Notes: generated by a model not told the origin, from the letters alone. Counted from the first letter of the stretch, positions 11,101 through 22,687 are shown. The stretch is DNA of 64,000 nt from Diospyros lotus (GCF_014633365.1 NC_068346.1:37635191-37699190), one strand, 5' to 3'. Numbers and translations are program-made.

Positions 11101-12094
11101 TCCACGGATACTGCCTGCTCATTAGCATTTTGAATGGGAAATCAGCAGTCAATTCAACTAACTGTTTTTGATTAAATCCTCTATTGCAATCAACTCACAA
11201 ACTAAAACTCAACTATGCTCCAAGGGAAATTCCTCAACAAGTTCATTAACTTGATAGGTGCGTAATACTTGGACAACGGAACTGTGAGCTATGGTGGACT
11301 AGAAGGCTGAGGTCTGAGTTTCACCCGAATAACCTTTGCCTCAACCATTAGTGGAAATAAACTTGCCTTGCTAAGAGGAAAACAAGAAGAACTCGAAATG
11401 CTTACTAAACAAGCATTGGAATTACTAATGGATTCAAAATGCACGCAAAAATAACTGTTACCTCTACTATTTTGTCATTTGATAACGCACAAGCCGGTAA
11501 TTTGTCTGAGCTCAAAACCCTAATTTTACACCCAGTGTCCTGCCTAATCTTCTCAATTACCTTCCCTCCTTTACCAATCACTGCACCGACCTGACTGCTC
11601 TCGGCCAGCAATCTACACGATACGAGTCCTCCCGGAGCGACCGCAACGCCTTCAGTCTCCGCTGCAACGTCTAGAATCCTCTCGAAAACCCTAATCAGTG
11701 CCTCCTGGGCCGGGGACACGACCTCAGTCACCGAATCCGCTTCCTCTTCATTCGAGGGCTTCAATGCGAGTTTCTTGTTCAGGGAATTCGAAGCAATGAG
11801 GGTGATGACTCGAACGTCTATGCCTGGAGGCGACTCCCCCACCCGAATCTTAGCGGCGGTGTCCTGCTGCAGCTGCTTGATGACTGCGCCCGACTTCCCG
11901 ATAACGCCACCTATCCGTGAAACGTGGCACAGTAGGCGGAAGAGTACTTGGCCAGCGGAAACGGTAAGAGGCGGCGGAGGAGGCTTGGAACGCTTGGAAG
12001 ACCCGGCGTTGAGGAGGGTGGTGGAGGTGTAGAGAGTGTTGGGGTCGAGTATTCGCTTCGCCGGAGGAGAAACGAAGGAACCGTCCATGTCCAT
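8196..12094 (-). CDS. KH-domain RNA-binding protein, 5' part of gene (HEN4/PEPPER-like class)
   Basis: Three coding exons joined by GT-AG introns: 12094-11462 (633 bp), 9044-8601 (444 bp) and 8468-8196 (273 bp), all phase 0, giving 450 codons so far. Exon 1 holds KH1 (GGVIGKSGAVIKQL) and KH2 (GAVIGKGGKVIEKI), exon 2 KH3 (GGVIGKGGTIVKAF), exon 3 KH4 (GCLLGKGGTIISEM). All four keep the GxxG loop that binds single-stranded RNA. The N-terminus carries KRSKPPPPPL, possibly a nuclear signal. The start MDMDGSF is chosen because an in-frame upstream ATG at 12169 lies upstream of the TATA box. Plant proteins of this class (HEN4, PEPPER, FLK) are nuclear regulators of pre-mRNA processing, often with a fifth KH; here the exon ends at a clean donor and no further exon is visible down to position 1. 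The exact orthologue is not determined. Confidence 0.88.
9595..10022. mobile_element. Possible MITE in KH intron 1, rich in GGTCCAGTC-type repeats
   Basis: The ends are imperfect inverted repeats (AGGGTGGTCAAAT on the left; the complement of the right end reads AGGTTGTTCATTT) flanked by TA on both sides. The interior repeats variants of CTGGTCCAGTCC, CCGAACTGGTC and GGCCTAGGGCC in both orientations, and has no coding capacity. A non-autonomous DNA element is likely; the superfamily is not certain. Confidence 0.5.
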
Positions 12095-12124
12095 CTCCTC
12101 GCTAGTTCTGTCTGTCTCCGTCCA

Positions 12125-12152
12125 TAATTCTCCGCCTCTCTCTCTCTCTCTC
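12125..12152 (-). repeat. GA-rich microsatellite in 5' leader of KH gene
   Basis: A CT run on the plus strand (GA on the coding strand) lies between the TATA box and the ATG. GA runs are common in plant 5' leaders. Confidence 0.7.
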
Positions 12153-12159
12153 TTATATA
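12152..12159 (-). promoter_or_regulatory. TATA box of KH gene
   Basis: TATATAAG on the reverse strand lies about 58-65 bp upstream of the chosen ATG, placing transcription start near 12125. The predicted short leader includes an upstream ATG at about 12122 opening a seven-codon uORF (MDGDRQN, stop), which overlaps neither KH domain. Confidence 0.6.
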
Positions 12160-12299
12160 CTGTATGCAATTTGGGGGCGGTGGGGCCAAGCCATTCACAG
12201 TGCCACCGGGTGTGCTTTCAATGCATTATTATATCATTATATTTTAACTCAATTACATGTTATGTTATTATTGTTGATTTAATGGTATAAAAATATGGT

Positions 12300-13469
12300 T
12301 TTGTTTGACTTTTGTTTTATTTTGTTTGACTTTTGGTGAAGTCCAGACTACAGTACACACACCATGGAATTGATAGTTTTATCATCTTAGTAAAGGAAAA
12401 AAAAAATTATGTCCCTTCATTGCCCATTTATTATTTGTAATTATAATTTATAACTGGATTCATAGCCAACTGTTGTGGAATTAATGTTGTGATACAAATT
12501 ATTTTTACACCAAGAGCTTTCTTGAATATAATATTAACTAATCTAAAAATAAAATTTATTTTTTACAATGGAGAAAATGATGTTCAAATCATTTAAAAAT
12601 GATTTTTTATGTTATTTAATGGGGAAATGGTTTTATATTTCTAAAAATATGTTTGTGTAGTTCAGATCAAGTATTGACTTAATTATTAAAGAAATTGACT
12701 TAAAAAAATTCATAATTTATTTAACTTAAAGAATAAATTATTTATTGTTGTACGTTCAAAAAGTCATTTTTGTTTGTTTGTTTTTCCTTGAATTCATTGG
12801 AAATGAAGAATGATATCACTTTATCTTCATAGCAAGGTGACAAATCAAAATGTGCAAACGAAGAATGATATTTCTTTGTCTTCATAGCAAGGCGACAAAT
12901 CATAATACTTTCTTTCAATTATGGTCGATTCGGTAACATAAAGAATCTATTAGAACAAAAAATTGAGAGAAGTTTTAAGCTTAGATTCTCTTTCTTTCTC
13001 TCTCTTTCTGTCTTTCTATGTCTAATAATGAGAAATTCAACTACAATGCGACAAAGTTTAATCTTGAGCTAATCCATTCTTGATCATCTAACGATACTTC
13101 AAGTTCGTAACATCTTTGACCGTTAATCTTTACATTATTGTCAATATTCTTCGCACCATCTATTCCTTTAAAAACCAATCCCGCGTAATATTTCAATCTC
13201 CATATTTACATTTCAATTACGCATTGAGACTTTCTTGGAATGTACTTGTTGTAAAGGATTATTGTAGATATTTAATGACAAGTCTTAATACTATATGATG
13301 GTGATGGTGATGGTGATTGCAATCTTTGTGGTGGTTGTTGAGACAGAATGGAGATTTATTATAAAGTTTTGAAAAATTCTTTATCTAATTTTTAATTTTT
13401 TTCTTTAATTAGCCGTTCATCTGATAAAATGAGAAATTTCTCATCATGCAAATCTATTAATTCATTATT
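12300..13469. other. AT-rich intergenic region upstream of KH gene
   Basis: No gene is recognised. It contains a 55-bp tandem duplication at 12805-12908 and a short GATGGT run near 13297-13317. It may hold distal promoter sequence of the KH gene. Confidence 0.5.
12805..12908. repeat. 55-bp tandem duplication
   Basis: Two diverged copies start GAAGAATGATAT at 12805 and 12860, each containing CTTCATAGCAAGG and GACAAATCA. No coding potential is visible. Confidence 0.75.
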
Positions 13470-13610
13470 GAAAGGCAATGGAGAGAGAAAAAGTGAGTGT
13501 AGTGTGAAAGGCATCAACGAGAGTGTCTTAAGTTGTAAAAGTATTATTTAGTCCTAATAAAAGTTGTTTTAGTTCAATATTATTTTTGATCTATTGAGCT
13601 AAATTCAACA
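13470..13610 (+). repeat. Left LTR end of Copia-A (fragment)
   Basis: The last roughly 140 bp match the end of the LTR at 33314-33441, both finishing in CCAACA/TTCAACA. The U3 part is not recognisable. A degraded primer-site-like string (AATATCATAGTAGAG) occurs near 14120. Confidence 0.7.
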
Positions 13611-13627
13611 ATTTAAGAGTCTTTCTA

Positions 13628-14099
13628 CAGGGCTCAAGAGGTTTACCGAGGACCTTACAGAAAAGGGGTAAAAAGACAAAATTGTCTCCTCAAACTTTGC
13701 AAATTTGCAAAGCATCGCCCCTGCTCTCCGCTTGCTCCCCTCCCATGGCCGCGCCTTCATTACTTTCGTCTCTTTGCGTTGCCTCGCTGCCATGCCGCCG
13801 TCGCCACCTCTCATCGCCTCGTGTCGTTGCATCTTCTAGCGAGATGACGCGAGGTGAGGAGAGGCGGCGATGGAGGCGAGGCGACTGCAGCGAGGCGACG
13901 TCGGCATAGCAGCGAGGCGACACGAAGATGGCAACGAGGCGATGCAGAGAGATGAAGGTAGCGGAGGCGCGGCCATGAGAAGGGATTGAGTAGCGAGCAG
14001 GGGCAGGGGAGGGGCTTTGCAAATTTGCAAAGTTTGAGGGGACAATTTTGTCTTTTTACCCCCTTTCTGTAAGACTCTCAATAAATCTCTCAGGCTTTC
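13628..14099. mobile_element. Foldback (long inverted repeat) DNA element with GC-rich core
   Basis: The two halves are reverse complements over almost their whole length. The best-matched arms run from 13654 (CTTACAGAAAAGGGGTAAAA) and from 14073 inward on the other strand, and include the perfect piece CTTTGCAAATTTGCAAAG. Looser complementarity extends to about 13628 and 14099, where TA flanks both sides. The core is GC-rich and G+C skewed by arm (GCCTCGCTGCC on the left, GGCGAGGCGAC on the right). ORFs inside are by-products of the repeats. It sits in the leader of Copia-A. Confidence 0.85.
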
Positions 14100-14278
14100 T
14101 AGCATTTTCCACAATTTAATATCATAGTAGAGTTGGTCAGGGACTGAGGTGTTATAGGAAAAGCCATGTGAGCTCAGTATGGAGAGTCTATAGAGGAGAC
14201 TTCGTTTGTCCATAGTCCGAGACCGTGAAGTTTGTGTGTTTGGAATCAGGCTTACTTTGTACGTGAAAATCAACCAAG

Positions 14279-14961
14279 TCATGATGGCAAATCTGCTCAA
14301 TGCCCCTGGCCACATGGAGAAACTCGATGAGTACAATTTTTGAGATTAATGAATATATATTAAATCCTACCTAAAAGGTCAAGACTTATGGGATATTGTT
14401 TATGGCTAAGACACCTCGCCACCAACAAAGGATGCACAAGCAATTAAAAAGTGGAAAATAAAGGTGGGGAAAGCTCTATATGAGATCCAAACTGTGATAG
14501 ATAAGAGTCTGCTTTCACGCATTGAAGATGAGGAGACACCCAAAGAAGTATGGGACACACTCGTTGTACTCTTTTCAAAGAAAATACAGCCCACCTCCAA
14601 CTTCTTTAAAGAGGGCTTATGAACGCATCACAAGGCACACAATCTATTAGTGAATATTTTCAAAAAATTAAGAATTTATGTCGTGAAATAAGAGCAGTTA
14701 GATCCTTAAACCAAAATTGGTGAAGGTAGGCTAAGAAGAATTATTTGTAGTGGTTTAGAACCCAAGTATACTGGGTTTATCACAAGAATTTAAGGCTGGC
14801 CAATTCAACCTATTAGAGAATATTCTAGCAAGTTATGAAGCTCCTTTAAAACAAATGGTGGGAATTTCCCTCAAGAAGATAATGAAGAGATACTCTTTAG
14901 TAATAAAAGAGGAGCTAAAGAAACAGACATAACAATAATAAATCAGGCAACAACGAAGAAG
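14279..14961 (+). pseudogene. Copia-A gag fragment (UBN2 type)
   Basis: The degenerate translation, in shifting frames, gives a Copia Gag: EKLDEYNF, KKWKIKVGKALYEIQ, ETPKEVWDTL, and a later QSISEYFQKIKNLCREI. The zinc knuckle of the same Gag is now 11.8 kb downstream (after 26736), split off by the Athila-like LTR inserted at 14967. Confidence 0.75.
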
Positions 14962-15075
14962 GAAAGTGATAAGTGTCTTTTATACACTTATTTTGGTCTA
15001 TAAACTTAGCATTTATACATTCAATGAGCATGATTTCTACTTGATTTGGTTCTATATATGGTTATGTAGATGTGG

Positions 15076-17520
15076 TGTAACACCCCACCCTATATAGGCG
15101 TGTCACTATAAGGAAATTCCCGGTTTTTTTTTTTTTTTTTCGAGTCCGTCACTCGCGGCGCCTGAGAGCATAATCTTCACATGAAGATGAAACACTTGTC
15201 ACCAAAACTACAGCCGGCACCCGCGGTGATTTCAAGAACAATTTTCACATGCAGATATATATATCCCGAGAGTTCCAGTCTTACTCGTTTAGTTAACAAT
15301 AACAAAATCATAACTAAACGAGACATTATAAATACAGCGGAATACTTAACCATCAAAATAACGTGGCCTACCACGTGTTACACACAAGATGTTTCCTACC
15401 AACATACATATAACATCGTTACAAAATGTTTACAACACCGAGGTACGATTGTTCATACATATAGCAAAATAAGTTCCTATACTACCAAATGATACAACGA
15501 CTATCACATAAACACCATTGGCTCTCCGGCCTCGTCCTTGACCTCGCAGCTATCCCTAACTGGAACGTTGAATGTTCCAGGGGCATAACCCAGGTTAGAT
15601 AATGAAACATCTAAGTGAAGGCATGAAACAGTTTATATAATGCATGAAAGACACATGAGCATGGCATACTAAACGACAACATGCATGACACGTCAAACTT
15701 GAGAAATTTTCCTGACATACTTAATCCCCGGGTGCCCTACCGTGTCACTTGGTTACCAGTCCCAGATGCCCTACTGTGTCACCCGATCACCAGTACTAGC
15801 CCCGGGTGCCCTACCGTGTCACCCGATCACCAGGACTAACCGTGTCCCATTCCCAAGAAGACCCCGTCCCGCCCCGTATGAACCCAACAATGCAATGAAA
15901 CTTGACCCCAAATGATATGAAAATTCACACGCCATGCACCAACATTTTAAAGTAAATCAGTTAATATAATGCAGCGAATGTCGATACAGTGTTCATAAGT
16001 AAAAGCCTGGTAAAACAATCTAAGTCTAGGAGGGCGAAACCGCTCGCTAGAACTCACCACAAGCATTTAAAAACACTTCCAAGATAAGATAAAGCTAGAA
16101 TCAAACCACTCACCTCAATTCGGAAAAGTCCGGATTTTGCCTCGAAAAATGTGCCACACCTTGAAAATCGCGTAATCCTTCTTCCAACGACCCAATTGAC
16201 TCCTATTTCACCATTCAAGACCTTTGGAATCAATGTTTCTATTTTTCCACAATTTTCTCTATTTTTATTTATTTTTCAAGCATTTATACCTTCGAAAATT
16301 CATTAAAAATACCTAACATCAACTTTTACAAAATATTTTTCCATGATAATGCATAAAATAATTCTACCTAAATTTGAAATTAAAAACACACAAAAAGCCT
16401 ACCTCACGCGCCCTCACGCGCCACCTCGAGGTCCTGCGAGTGGGAGCCACGCGCCGCCGCACAGTCTTCTTCTCCGGCTCCGGCGACCTCCAACGCTCCA
16501 AATTTCTACAGGGTCTTGTAGATCTCTTCAAGGAGACCCCAATGGACCCTTTACTCGTCAGAAAAAGTGGCCGGAGGTGGGTTTAAAACCCAGTTGTAGG
16601 TCGCGGCATCGGCAAGCCCAATTTTCTGGCCAACTCCAAAATCACCCACTTATCCTACACCAATCGACTCCAAATGCTCCAGAAATGACCCTCTCGACCT
16701 AAGGAATAAAAACCCCTTATCCCTCAAGCTCGATTCAAGCAAAAACACAAGAAATTTCGGTCGTTTTTGTTTTTGAAACCCTCGGCCGAGAACCCTCTTT
16801 TATACTCGATTTTTACCCGATTCACCACTCTATCTTGCTAGTCCTTATCCTTAAGCCCAGATCTAGCCTCTAAACCAATCGAGAAACACCAAATCCAGAG
16901 CTAGAACCCTCAAAAGATTCGGCCAAATCGAAAATCTTTTTGGCCATCATTTTCGATCAAATCCAACCATTTTTCGGCCAATGGAAGCTCCCATCAAGCT
17001 CATCATCGTCTGGAGGCTAGCCTAGAGCCTCCGGGCGACCTGCCCGATGCCCCAGAAGCGACCGCCGGCGGTCACAGGCGGCCGGTCGATTTCACACCAA
17101 GAAATTTTGTAAAAATTACATTTTAGCCCCCAGCCTTCTTTTAATTGAATTTCCTCCCTTTCTTAGATACCCCTAGACTTTCTAATACTTCCACAACGGC
17201 CCTCAAGTTCTGTATTTTCCATTTCCCTTTGGAATTTCTGAAAAACTTGCCATCTCGGCTTCTCTCGGGCAGTTTATAAAATCTGCACTTTTGCTCGGAC
17301 GCTCCTAATTGTGTGCTTTTGACTTCAACTCTTCGGAATCTCTTGATTTTTATCAAATATCGCCCAATTGTGCCATTTCACCTTAATTGGCTCATCCTAA
17401 CTTAGTCATTCGTCTTTTGTTTAAGTTTTGAATATTGCACTTAAGCCCGAAACTATTGTAAATTCCATTTTGATCCCATAATTTCAAAAATTCTCTTAAT
17501 ATTTAATACTGGGTATTACA
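15076..17520 (-). repeat. 3' LTR of Tekay-like element
   Basis: 2445 bp. It is nearly identical to 22863-25329. It holds a three-copy tandem repeat of about 40 bp at roughly 15726-15838 (core GCCCTACCGTGTCACCCGAT) and the conserved dyad CTGGAACGTTGAATGTTCCA at 15560. Confidence 0.95.
15726..15838. repeat. Short tandem repeats inside Tekay-like LTR
   Basis: Three diverged units of about 35-40 bp sharing GCCCTACCGTGTCAC and a following CACCAG. The counterpart in the other LTR is at about 23519-23633. Confidence 0.75.
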
Positions 17521-17558
17521 TGCTCCCCCTCTAAAAAGAAATTTCGTCCTCGAAATTA

Positions 17559-18644
17559 CTAACTTACAACATTAAATAAATGCGAATAAGAAATCTTCAT
17601 CTCTTCCTCGCGTTCCCAAGTTGCTTCTTCTTCATCATGGTTGCTCCATAGTACCTTTACTAATGGTATAACTTTGTTCCTTAAGACTTGATCCTTTTGA
17701 TCTAGGATTCGAACTGGTTCCTTAGGGTACGTTAGATCATTTCGTATCTCAATGGTCTCATTTCGAAGTACCTGCGTAGGGTCTGGCTCATGTTTCCGTA
17801 GTTGAGACACATGAAACACGTTGTGAATGTTTGATAATGCCACAGGTAAAGCTATTCTGTAAGCCACTAATCCAATTTTCTCCAAAATCTCATAGGGTCC
17901 TATGTACCTTGGGCTTAATTTCCCTTTTCTTTTTCCTCGAATCACTGATTTAAATGGAGAGACTTTCAAGTACACCTTGTCACCGACCAAAAATTCTAGG
18001 TTTCGCCTTCGTTGGTCAGCGTACGATTTTTGACGACTTTGACTTGTCCTCATTTTCTCTTGTATTTTCTTAATCTTCTTAGTAGTAATCTGAACAATCT
18101 CAGGTCCAATTAATCCTACTTCTCCACTTTCTACCCAGCAGAGTGGTGTTCTGCACTTTCGCCCATATAATGCCTCGTAAGGAGCCATTCTAATGCTGTT
18201 GTGGTGCTCGTTGTTGTAGGAAAATTCTACCAGCGGCAAATGTTTCTCCCAACTTCCTGAGAAATCTAAAATGCATGCCCTCAACATGTCCTCGAGCGTT
18301 TGAATGGTTCGCTCGGACTGTCCGTCAGTCTGAGGGTGGTAAGCTGTGCTAAGCTTCAATTGTGTTCCCATACACTTGTAGAAACTTTCCCAAAATCTTG
18401 ACATAAATCGCGAGTCTCGATCTGAGACTATACTTGCAGGGATTCCATGTAATCGTACTATTTCCTCAATGTACAACTGAGCCAGAGCATGAGTTGGTTG
18501 CCCTATCTTAATAGGCAAGAAATGTGCCGATTTGGTCAATCGATCCACTATTACCCAAATAGCATCGTTTCCTTTGGGACTTCGTGGTAGATTGGTCACA
18601 AAATCCATAGTGACGTGGTCCCATTTCCACTCGGGAATGTCCAA
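17559..18644 (-). pseudogene. Gypsy integrase core and chromodomain (Tekay-like)
   Basis: 361 codons. The integrase core starts at WKWDHVTMDFVTNLP (first catalytic Asp in MDFV), continues with VDRLTKSAHFLPIK, VSDRDSRFMSRFW (second Asp) and TAYHPQTDGQSERTIQ (Glu). The GPY/F module follows (SPRYIGPYEILEKIG, NVFHVSQLRKHEPD) and a C-terminal chromodomain (LVKVLWSNHDEEEATWEREE). Chromodomains steer integration toward marked chromatin. It is out of frame with the upstream pol frame, so a frameshift at about 18645-18712 separates it from the integrase zinc finger. Confidence 0.93.
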
Positions 18645-18711
18645 TGGTTGTAGTTTTCCTCCCGGACGCTGATGCTCAATTTTGATACGTTGACAGGTAT
18701 CGCATTGGCCA

Positions 18712-21270
18712 TCAATAAATTTCTCTAAGGTCCTTATACATTTTTGTAGATCCTAGATGTACTGTGTACCTTGCCCGATGAGCTTCTCCTAAGATAACTT
18801 GTCTTAGACCTTGATCCCTTGGCACATATGTTCTTCCTTGAAATCGAAGTATACCATCATGGTAACTGAATTCAGGTGCCTTAACTTGATCGTTCTCGTC
18901 TATCCACTGACTTCTTATGTCTGATTGAAGAGCTGATCTGATTTGATTCACCACATCAGATTGAATTGTTAGATTTGCCAAATATCCTTTGATTGGTTTA
19001 GGCTTAACACCTACTGTCAGGTGGCTGAATTCCTCGATCATCATATTAGCCACAATCTCGAAGCTTCTTCGGCTAAGAGCGTCTGCAACTATGTTTGCCT
19101 TCCCTGGATGGTAGGAAATGGTACAATCATAATCTTTCAAGTATTCCATCCATCTTCTTTGTCTCATGTTCAATTCTTTTTGAGAGAATATGTACTTCAA
19201 ACTCTTATGGTCCGTAAAAATCTCAAACTGTACTCCATAGAGATAATGCCTCCACAACTTCAAAGCATAAATTATGTCTGCTAATTCCAAGTCGTGAGTT
19301 GGGTAGTTCTGCTCATGCCTTTTTAGTTGCCGAGATCCGTAAGCGATTACTTTCTCATCTTGCATTAAAACGCATCCCAACCCTATCCCAGAAGCATCAC
19401 TATACACCACAAACTTTCCTGATTCTGTTGGCATTGTTAGAATCGGTGCCGTAGTTAATCGCGCCTTAAGCTCTTGAAAACTTTGCTCACTTTTATCGTC
19501 CCATTCAAATTTAACTTCTTTCTGCGTCAATCGAGTAAGCGGAACAGATATCTTTGAAAATCCTTCTACAAATGTTTTATAGTATCCAGCTAAGCTAAGA
19601 AAACTTCGGATTTCCCCAATGGTCTTAGGTGCTTGCCACTTTTGAACCGCTTCTATCTTTGTTGGATCGACAGCTATACCTTCAGCAAAAATTATATGTC
19701 CAAGAAAAGCTACCTGAGTAAGCCAGAATTCACACTTCGAGAACTTGGCGTACAACTTATGGTCCTTTAAAGTCTGCAAGACTACCCTTAAATGTTCTTC
19801 ATGGTCATTCTCACTTGCAGAGTATATCAAAATATCATCTATGAACACTATTACGAATTTGTCTAGGAAAGGTTTAAAAGTTCGATTCATCAAATCCATA
19901 AATGCAGCAGGTACATTGGTCAATCCAAACGGCATCACTAGATATTCGTAGTGACCATACCGTGATCGAAATGCAGTCTTGGGTACATCTTTCGGTTTGA
20001 TCTTCATCTGATAATACCCTGACCGAAGGTCTATCTTAGAAAATACCCTAGCTCCTTGAAGTTGGTCAAACAATTCTTCAATCCTAGGCAACGGGTACTT
20101 ATTCTTTATGGTTACCTTGTTTAATTGTCGGTAGTCAGTGCACATCCGCAAAGTACCATCTTTCTTCTTTACGAACAATATCGGTGCTCCCCAAGGCGAC
20201 ACACTTGGTCTAATGAATCCTTTGTCGGTCAAGTCTTGCAACTGCTCCTTCAACTCTCTCATCTCAGCTGGGGCCATCTTGTACGGAGGTATGGATATTG
20301 GCTGTGTACCTGGTACAAGGTCTATCGAGAATTCAATTTCTCTTTGGGGAGGTAATCCTGGTAATTCCTCGGGAAAAACCTCAGGATACTCTTTCGCGAC
20401 CCTCACTGATTCCAACTCGAGACTTTTCTTTCCAGATTCGGGTTTGGCTATTTGCAATGCTTGAAAAGTCATGCCACGTTCTCTCCTAATCTTCCTACCC
20501 TGGCCTTGAAACATGATCCACTCTCCGTTCGACTTGGGTAAGCTCACAGTCTTACTCTTACAATCTATCTTAGCCTCATGTAGCGATAGAAAATCCATTC
20601 CTATAATTATGTCAAAATCCTGAATGTCTAACACCACTAAATCGATCTTGAAATTTTCCTCTCCCATATTGAAAATACACCCACGGCACCCCACCGCAGT
20701 TCTTAGGGTTGAACCCATCGGTGTAGCTATTACCATTTGGTAGCCCAATTCCCTAGGTTCTAACTTTAAACCTTCTACTGATGCATGCGAAACGAATGAA
20801 TGCGTAGCACCCGGATCTATTAAAGCATGAACTGGAGTATTTGAGAAGAACAGTGTACCTTCAATAACTGCAGGATCGGCCTCAGCGTCCTCACAAGTTA
20901 GATTGTACACCCGACTCGGACGAACATTTTGCGCACTTCCACTCGGTGGTTCCATCTTTTGCCTTTTCGAGCAATCTCGTGAGATATGCCCTAGTTGACC
21001 ACAGTTGTAACACACCACTTTTCCCTGATACCTAACCTGGGGCGTTGCATTGTTCTTTGGGCAGTTTCTTCCAATGTGGCCTTCTTCACCGCATCCGTAG
21101 CATTTTACAACACATCTTTTTCCAAAGTGTTTCCTCTTACATCGAGGGCACTTCCCGTCGTCCCTTGGTTGAGTCTTCGAACTGTCTGGTTTACCGCTCT
21201 TACTTCCTTCCTCTGTCTTGATTATCTTGGCTCGTGTCAAATTTCTCTCAATGGTCAAAGCTTGGTGCAA
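18712..21270 (-). pseudogene. Gypsy gag C-terminus, protease, RT, RNase H, integrase N-part (Tekay-like)
   Basis: 852 open codons. Residues 41-53 form a CPRC...C motif, 57-70 ([14 protein letters not shown]) and 87-100 ([14 protein letters not shown]) are CCHC knuckles. The protease motif is [12 protein letters not shown] near 150-161. The RT shows [44 protein letters not shown] and the catalytic FIDDILIYS. RNase H follows ([25 protein letters not shown]) and DALSRRS leads to the integrase zinc-binding region ([18 protein letters not shown]). This long intact stretch suggests a fairly recent insertion. Frameshifts at both ends disconnect it from gag and from the integrase core. Confidence 0.93.
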
Positions 21271-21302
21271 TGCTTCTTTGTAAGTTTCAATGTCCCATCC
21301 AC

Positions 21303-22012
21303 TTAAAACTTGTGGAGATGTTCTTGTAATCCTGAAACAAACTTTTGTGCCTTCTGACTCTCGTCAGTTTCGTACATGGGCATGTACTTAATCAGTTGAA
21401 TGAACCGATTATCGTATTGGCTCACAGACATCTCGTCCGTCTGCTTGAGTCTCATAAACTCCCAGATTCTTTCTTCCTTCCAACTCTTAGAAAAGTACTT
21501 AGCGTTAAACTCTGCCTTGAATCCTGCGCAGGTATACATTGGTGCATCCTCATCTTCAGCCTCACGCTCCTGTTGTGACCTCATTATTAAACGCTAGGTA
21601 GATTGCCACCACCGACCTGCTTCTTCCTCCAACGTGTAGGTTGCACACCTTACCTTCTCCTCTTCACTACACTGGAGATGTTGAAGTAGTTTCTCGATTT
21701 GCTCCGGCCAATACTCGGCTGAGCTAGGATCATCGCCAATCCTTCCTTTGAACACAAGGGGTCTCAGGTGTCGATACCGCTCCAATGCCGTGGTCGTGTG
21801 CCGAGTAGGCTCCTCTCGACTCACGTATGTCAGCATATTTTCTAAAAATTGCTCAATTCGCTCAAATCGGTCCTCACTGAGCTCGATTCCCCGACGTATC
21901 TTCTGTTCCCTCTTAGGTGATTCCTGCGATCATCCTGATCTTCGGGATTATTTCCTTCTCTTCTCCCACTTTCGTCATGAGCTGCGTCCCGTAGCCTTCG
22001 TGTATTCACCAT
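21303..22012 (-). pseudogene. Gypsy gag N-terminal and capsid region (Tekay-like), broken
   Basis: The start ATG at 22012 opens MVNTRRLRDAAHDESG, a typical chromovirus Gag start. The capsid region follows in a second frame (YRHLRPLVFKGRIGDDPSSA, EEAGRWWQST; 21594-21836), then after one in-frame stop EFNAKYFSKSWKEERIWEFM (21303-21584). A further frameshift separates this from the zinc knuckles. Structural capsid protein of the virus-like particle in the family; not translatable as one protein here. Confidence 0.88.
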
Positions 22013-22204
22013 CTGAAGTGAATCACGGAAATAAATTATACTCAAGACAAGATTGTTTCTATACAAAGGGGACAGTTTTATTTCTTTATAATATCCCACA
22101 AAACAGAACAACTTAGTACAACCGAAAAGGAAAATAGACATAACATCTTATTTTATTTTATATTTACATATCACTTCATTCATCAGCTATTTCTTCGGCC
22201 TTGC

Positions 22205-22687
22205 TCAGTAGTTCTTCGGCCTCCAAATCCATGACTCCTTGTGGTCCCCGTCACTGTCGGATGCTACCGGGGGTCCTTCGTTATCATCTTGGACCTCCTG
22301 AGATTCCTCATCTAATTCCTCATCAGAGCTAATATCTATGACCTCATTCGCGAGATTTGCAGCAATCTCTGCCTGTTCTTCCTCATCCATAACGTCCCCG
22401 AGTAGATCCTGATGTTCGTTCCGCATTCTTGAGCAGAATTCACGTAGAGAGTCGTCTTCCCAGTCCTGCCACAACCATTATGCAAAAGTCTTCCATTCCC
22501 CCTCCAGCTGATCAATAAGAAAACCGATCTGAAACTCTGATAAATCTACCAACTGTCGATAGCTGGGGGGCACATCATCAATAATTTCCTCCATTGCAAG
22601 CTGAAACACATTCATGTCCTCATTTTGCGGGTTTCCTCGAGCTTCGAACCTGTTTGTCCAATGCGACAGCAGTACTTGATCCACCAT
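22205..22687 (-). CDS. Extra sense ORF between primer-binding site and gag (Tekay-like element)
   Basis: A reading frame of 161 codons starts MVDQVLLSHWTNRFEARG and continues in frame through one TAA (22475-22477) to the end at 22205. The N-terminal half (69 residues) has DDVPPSYRQLVDLSEFQIGF; the C-terminal half is strongly acidic (EEEQAEIAANL, DISSDEELDEESQEVQDD). No family is recognised and no zinc finger, signal peptide or membrane segment is seen. It lies in the element leader, same strand as gag, ending about 190 bp before the gag ATG. Known extra ORFs before gag occur in Ogre-type Gypsy elements, but this one is shorter. Function unknown; the single stop is probably decay. Confidence 0.6.

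Noticed and set aside
13690..14022. Overlapping Ser/Arg-rich ORFs on both strands
   Set aside because: They fall entirely inside the GC-rich foldback element, where long open frames arise from its composition and inverted repeats.
15181..15492. 103-codon ORF in the Tekay-like LTR, with a similar 81-codon ORF at 23039-23284
   Set aside because: Both lie in LTR copies derived from one template; similarity reflects duplication, not coding constraint, and no family is recognised.
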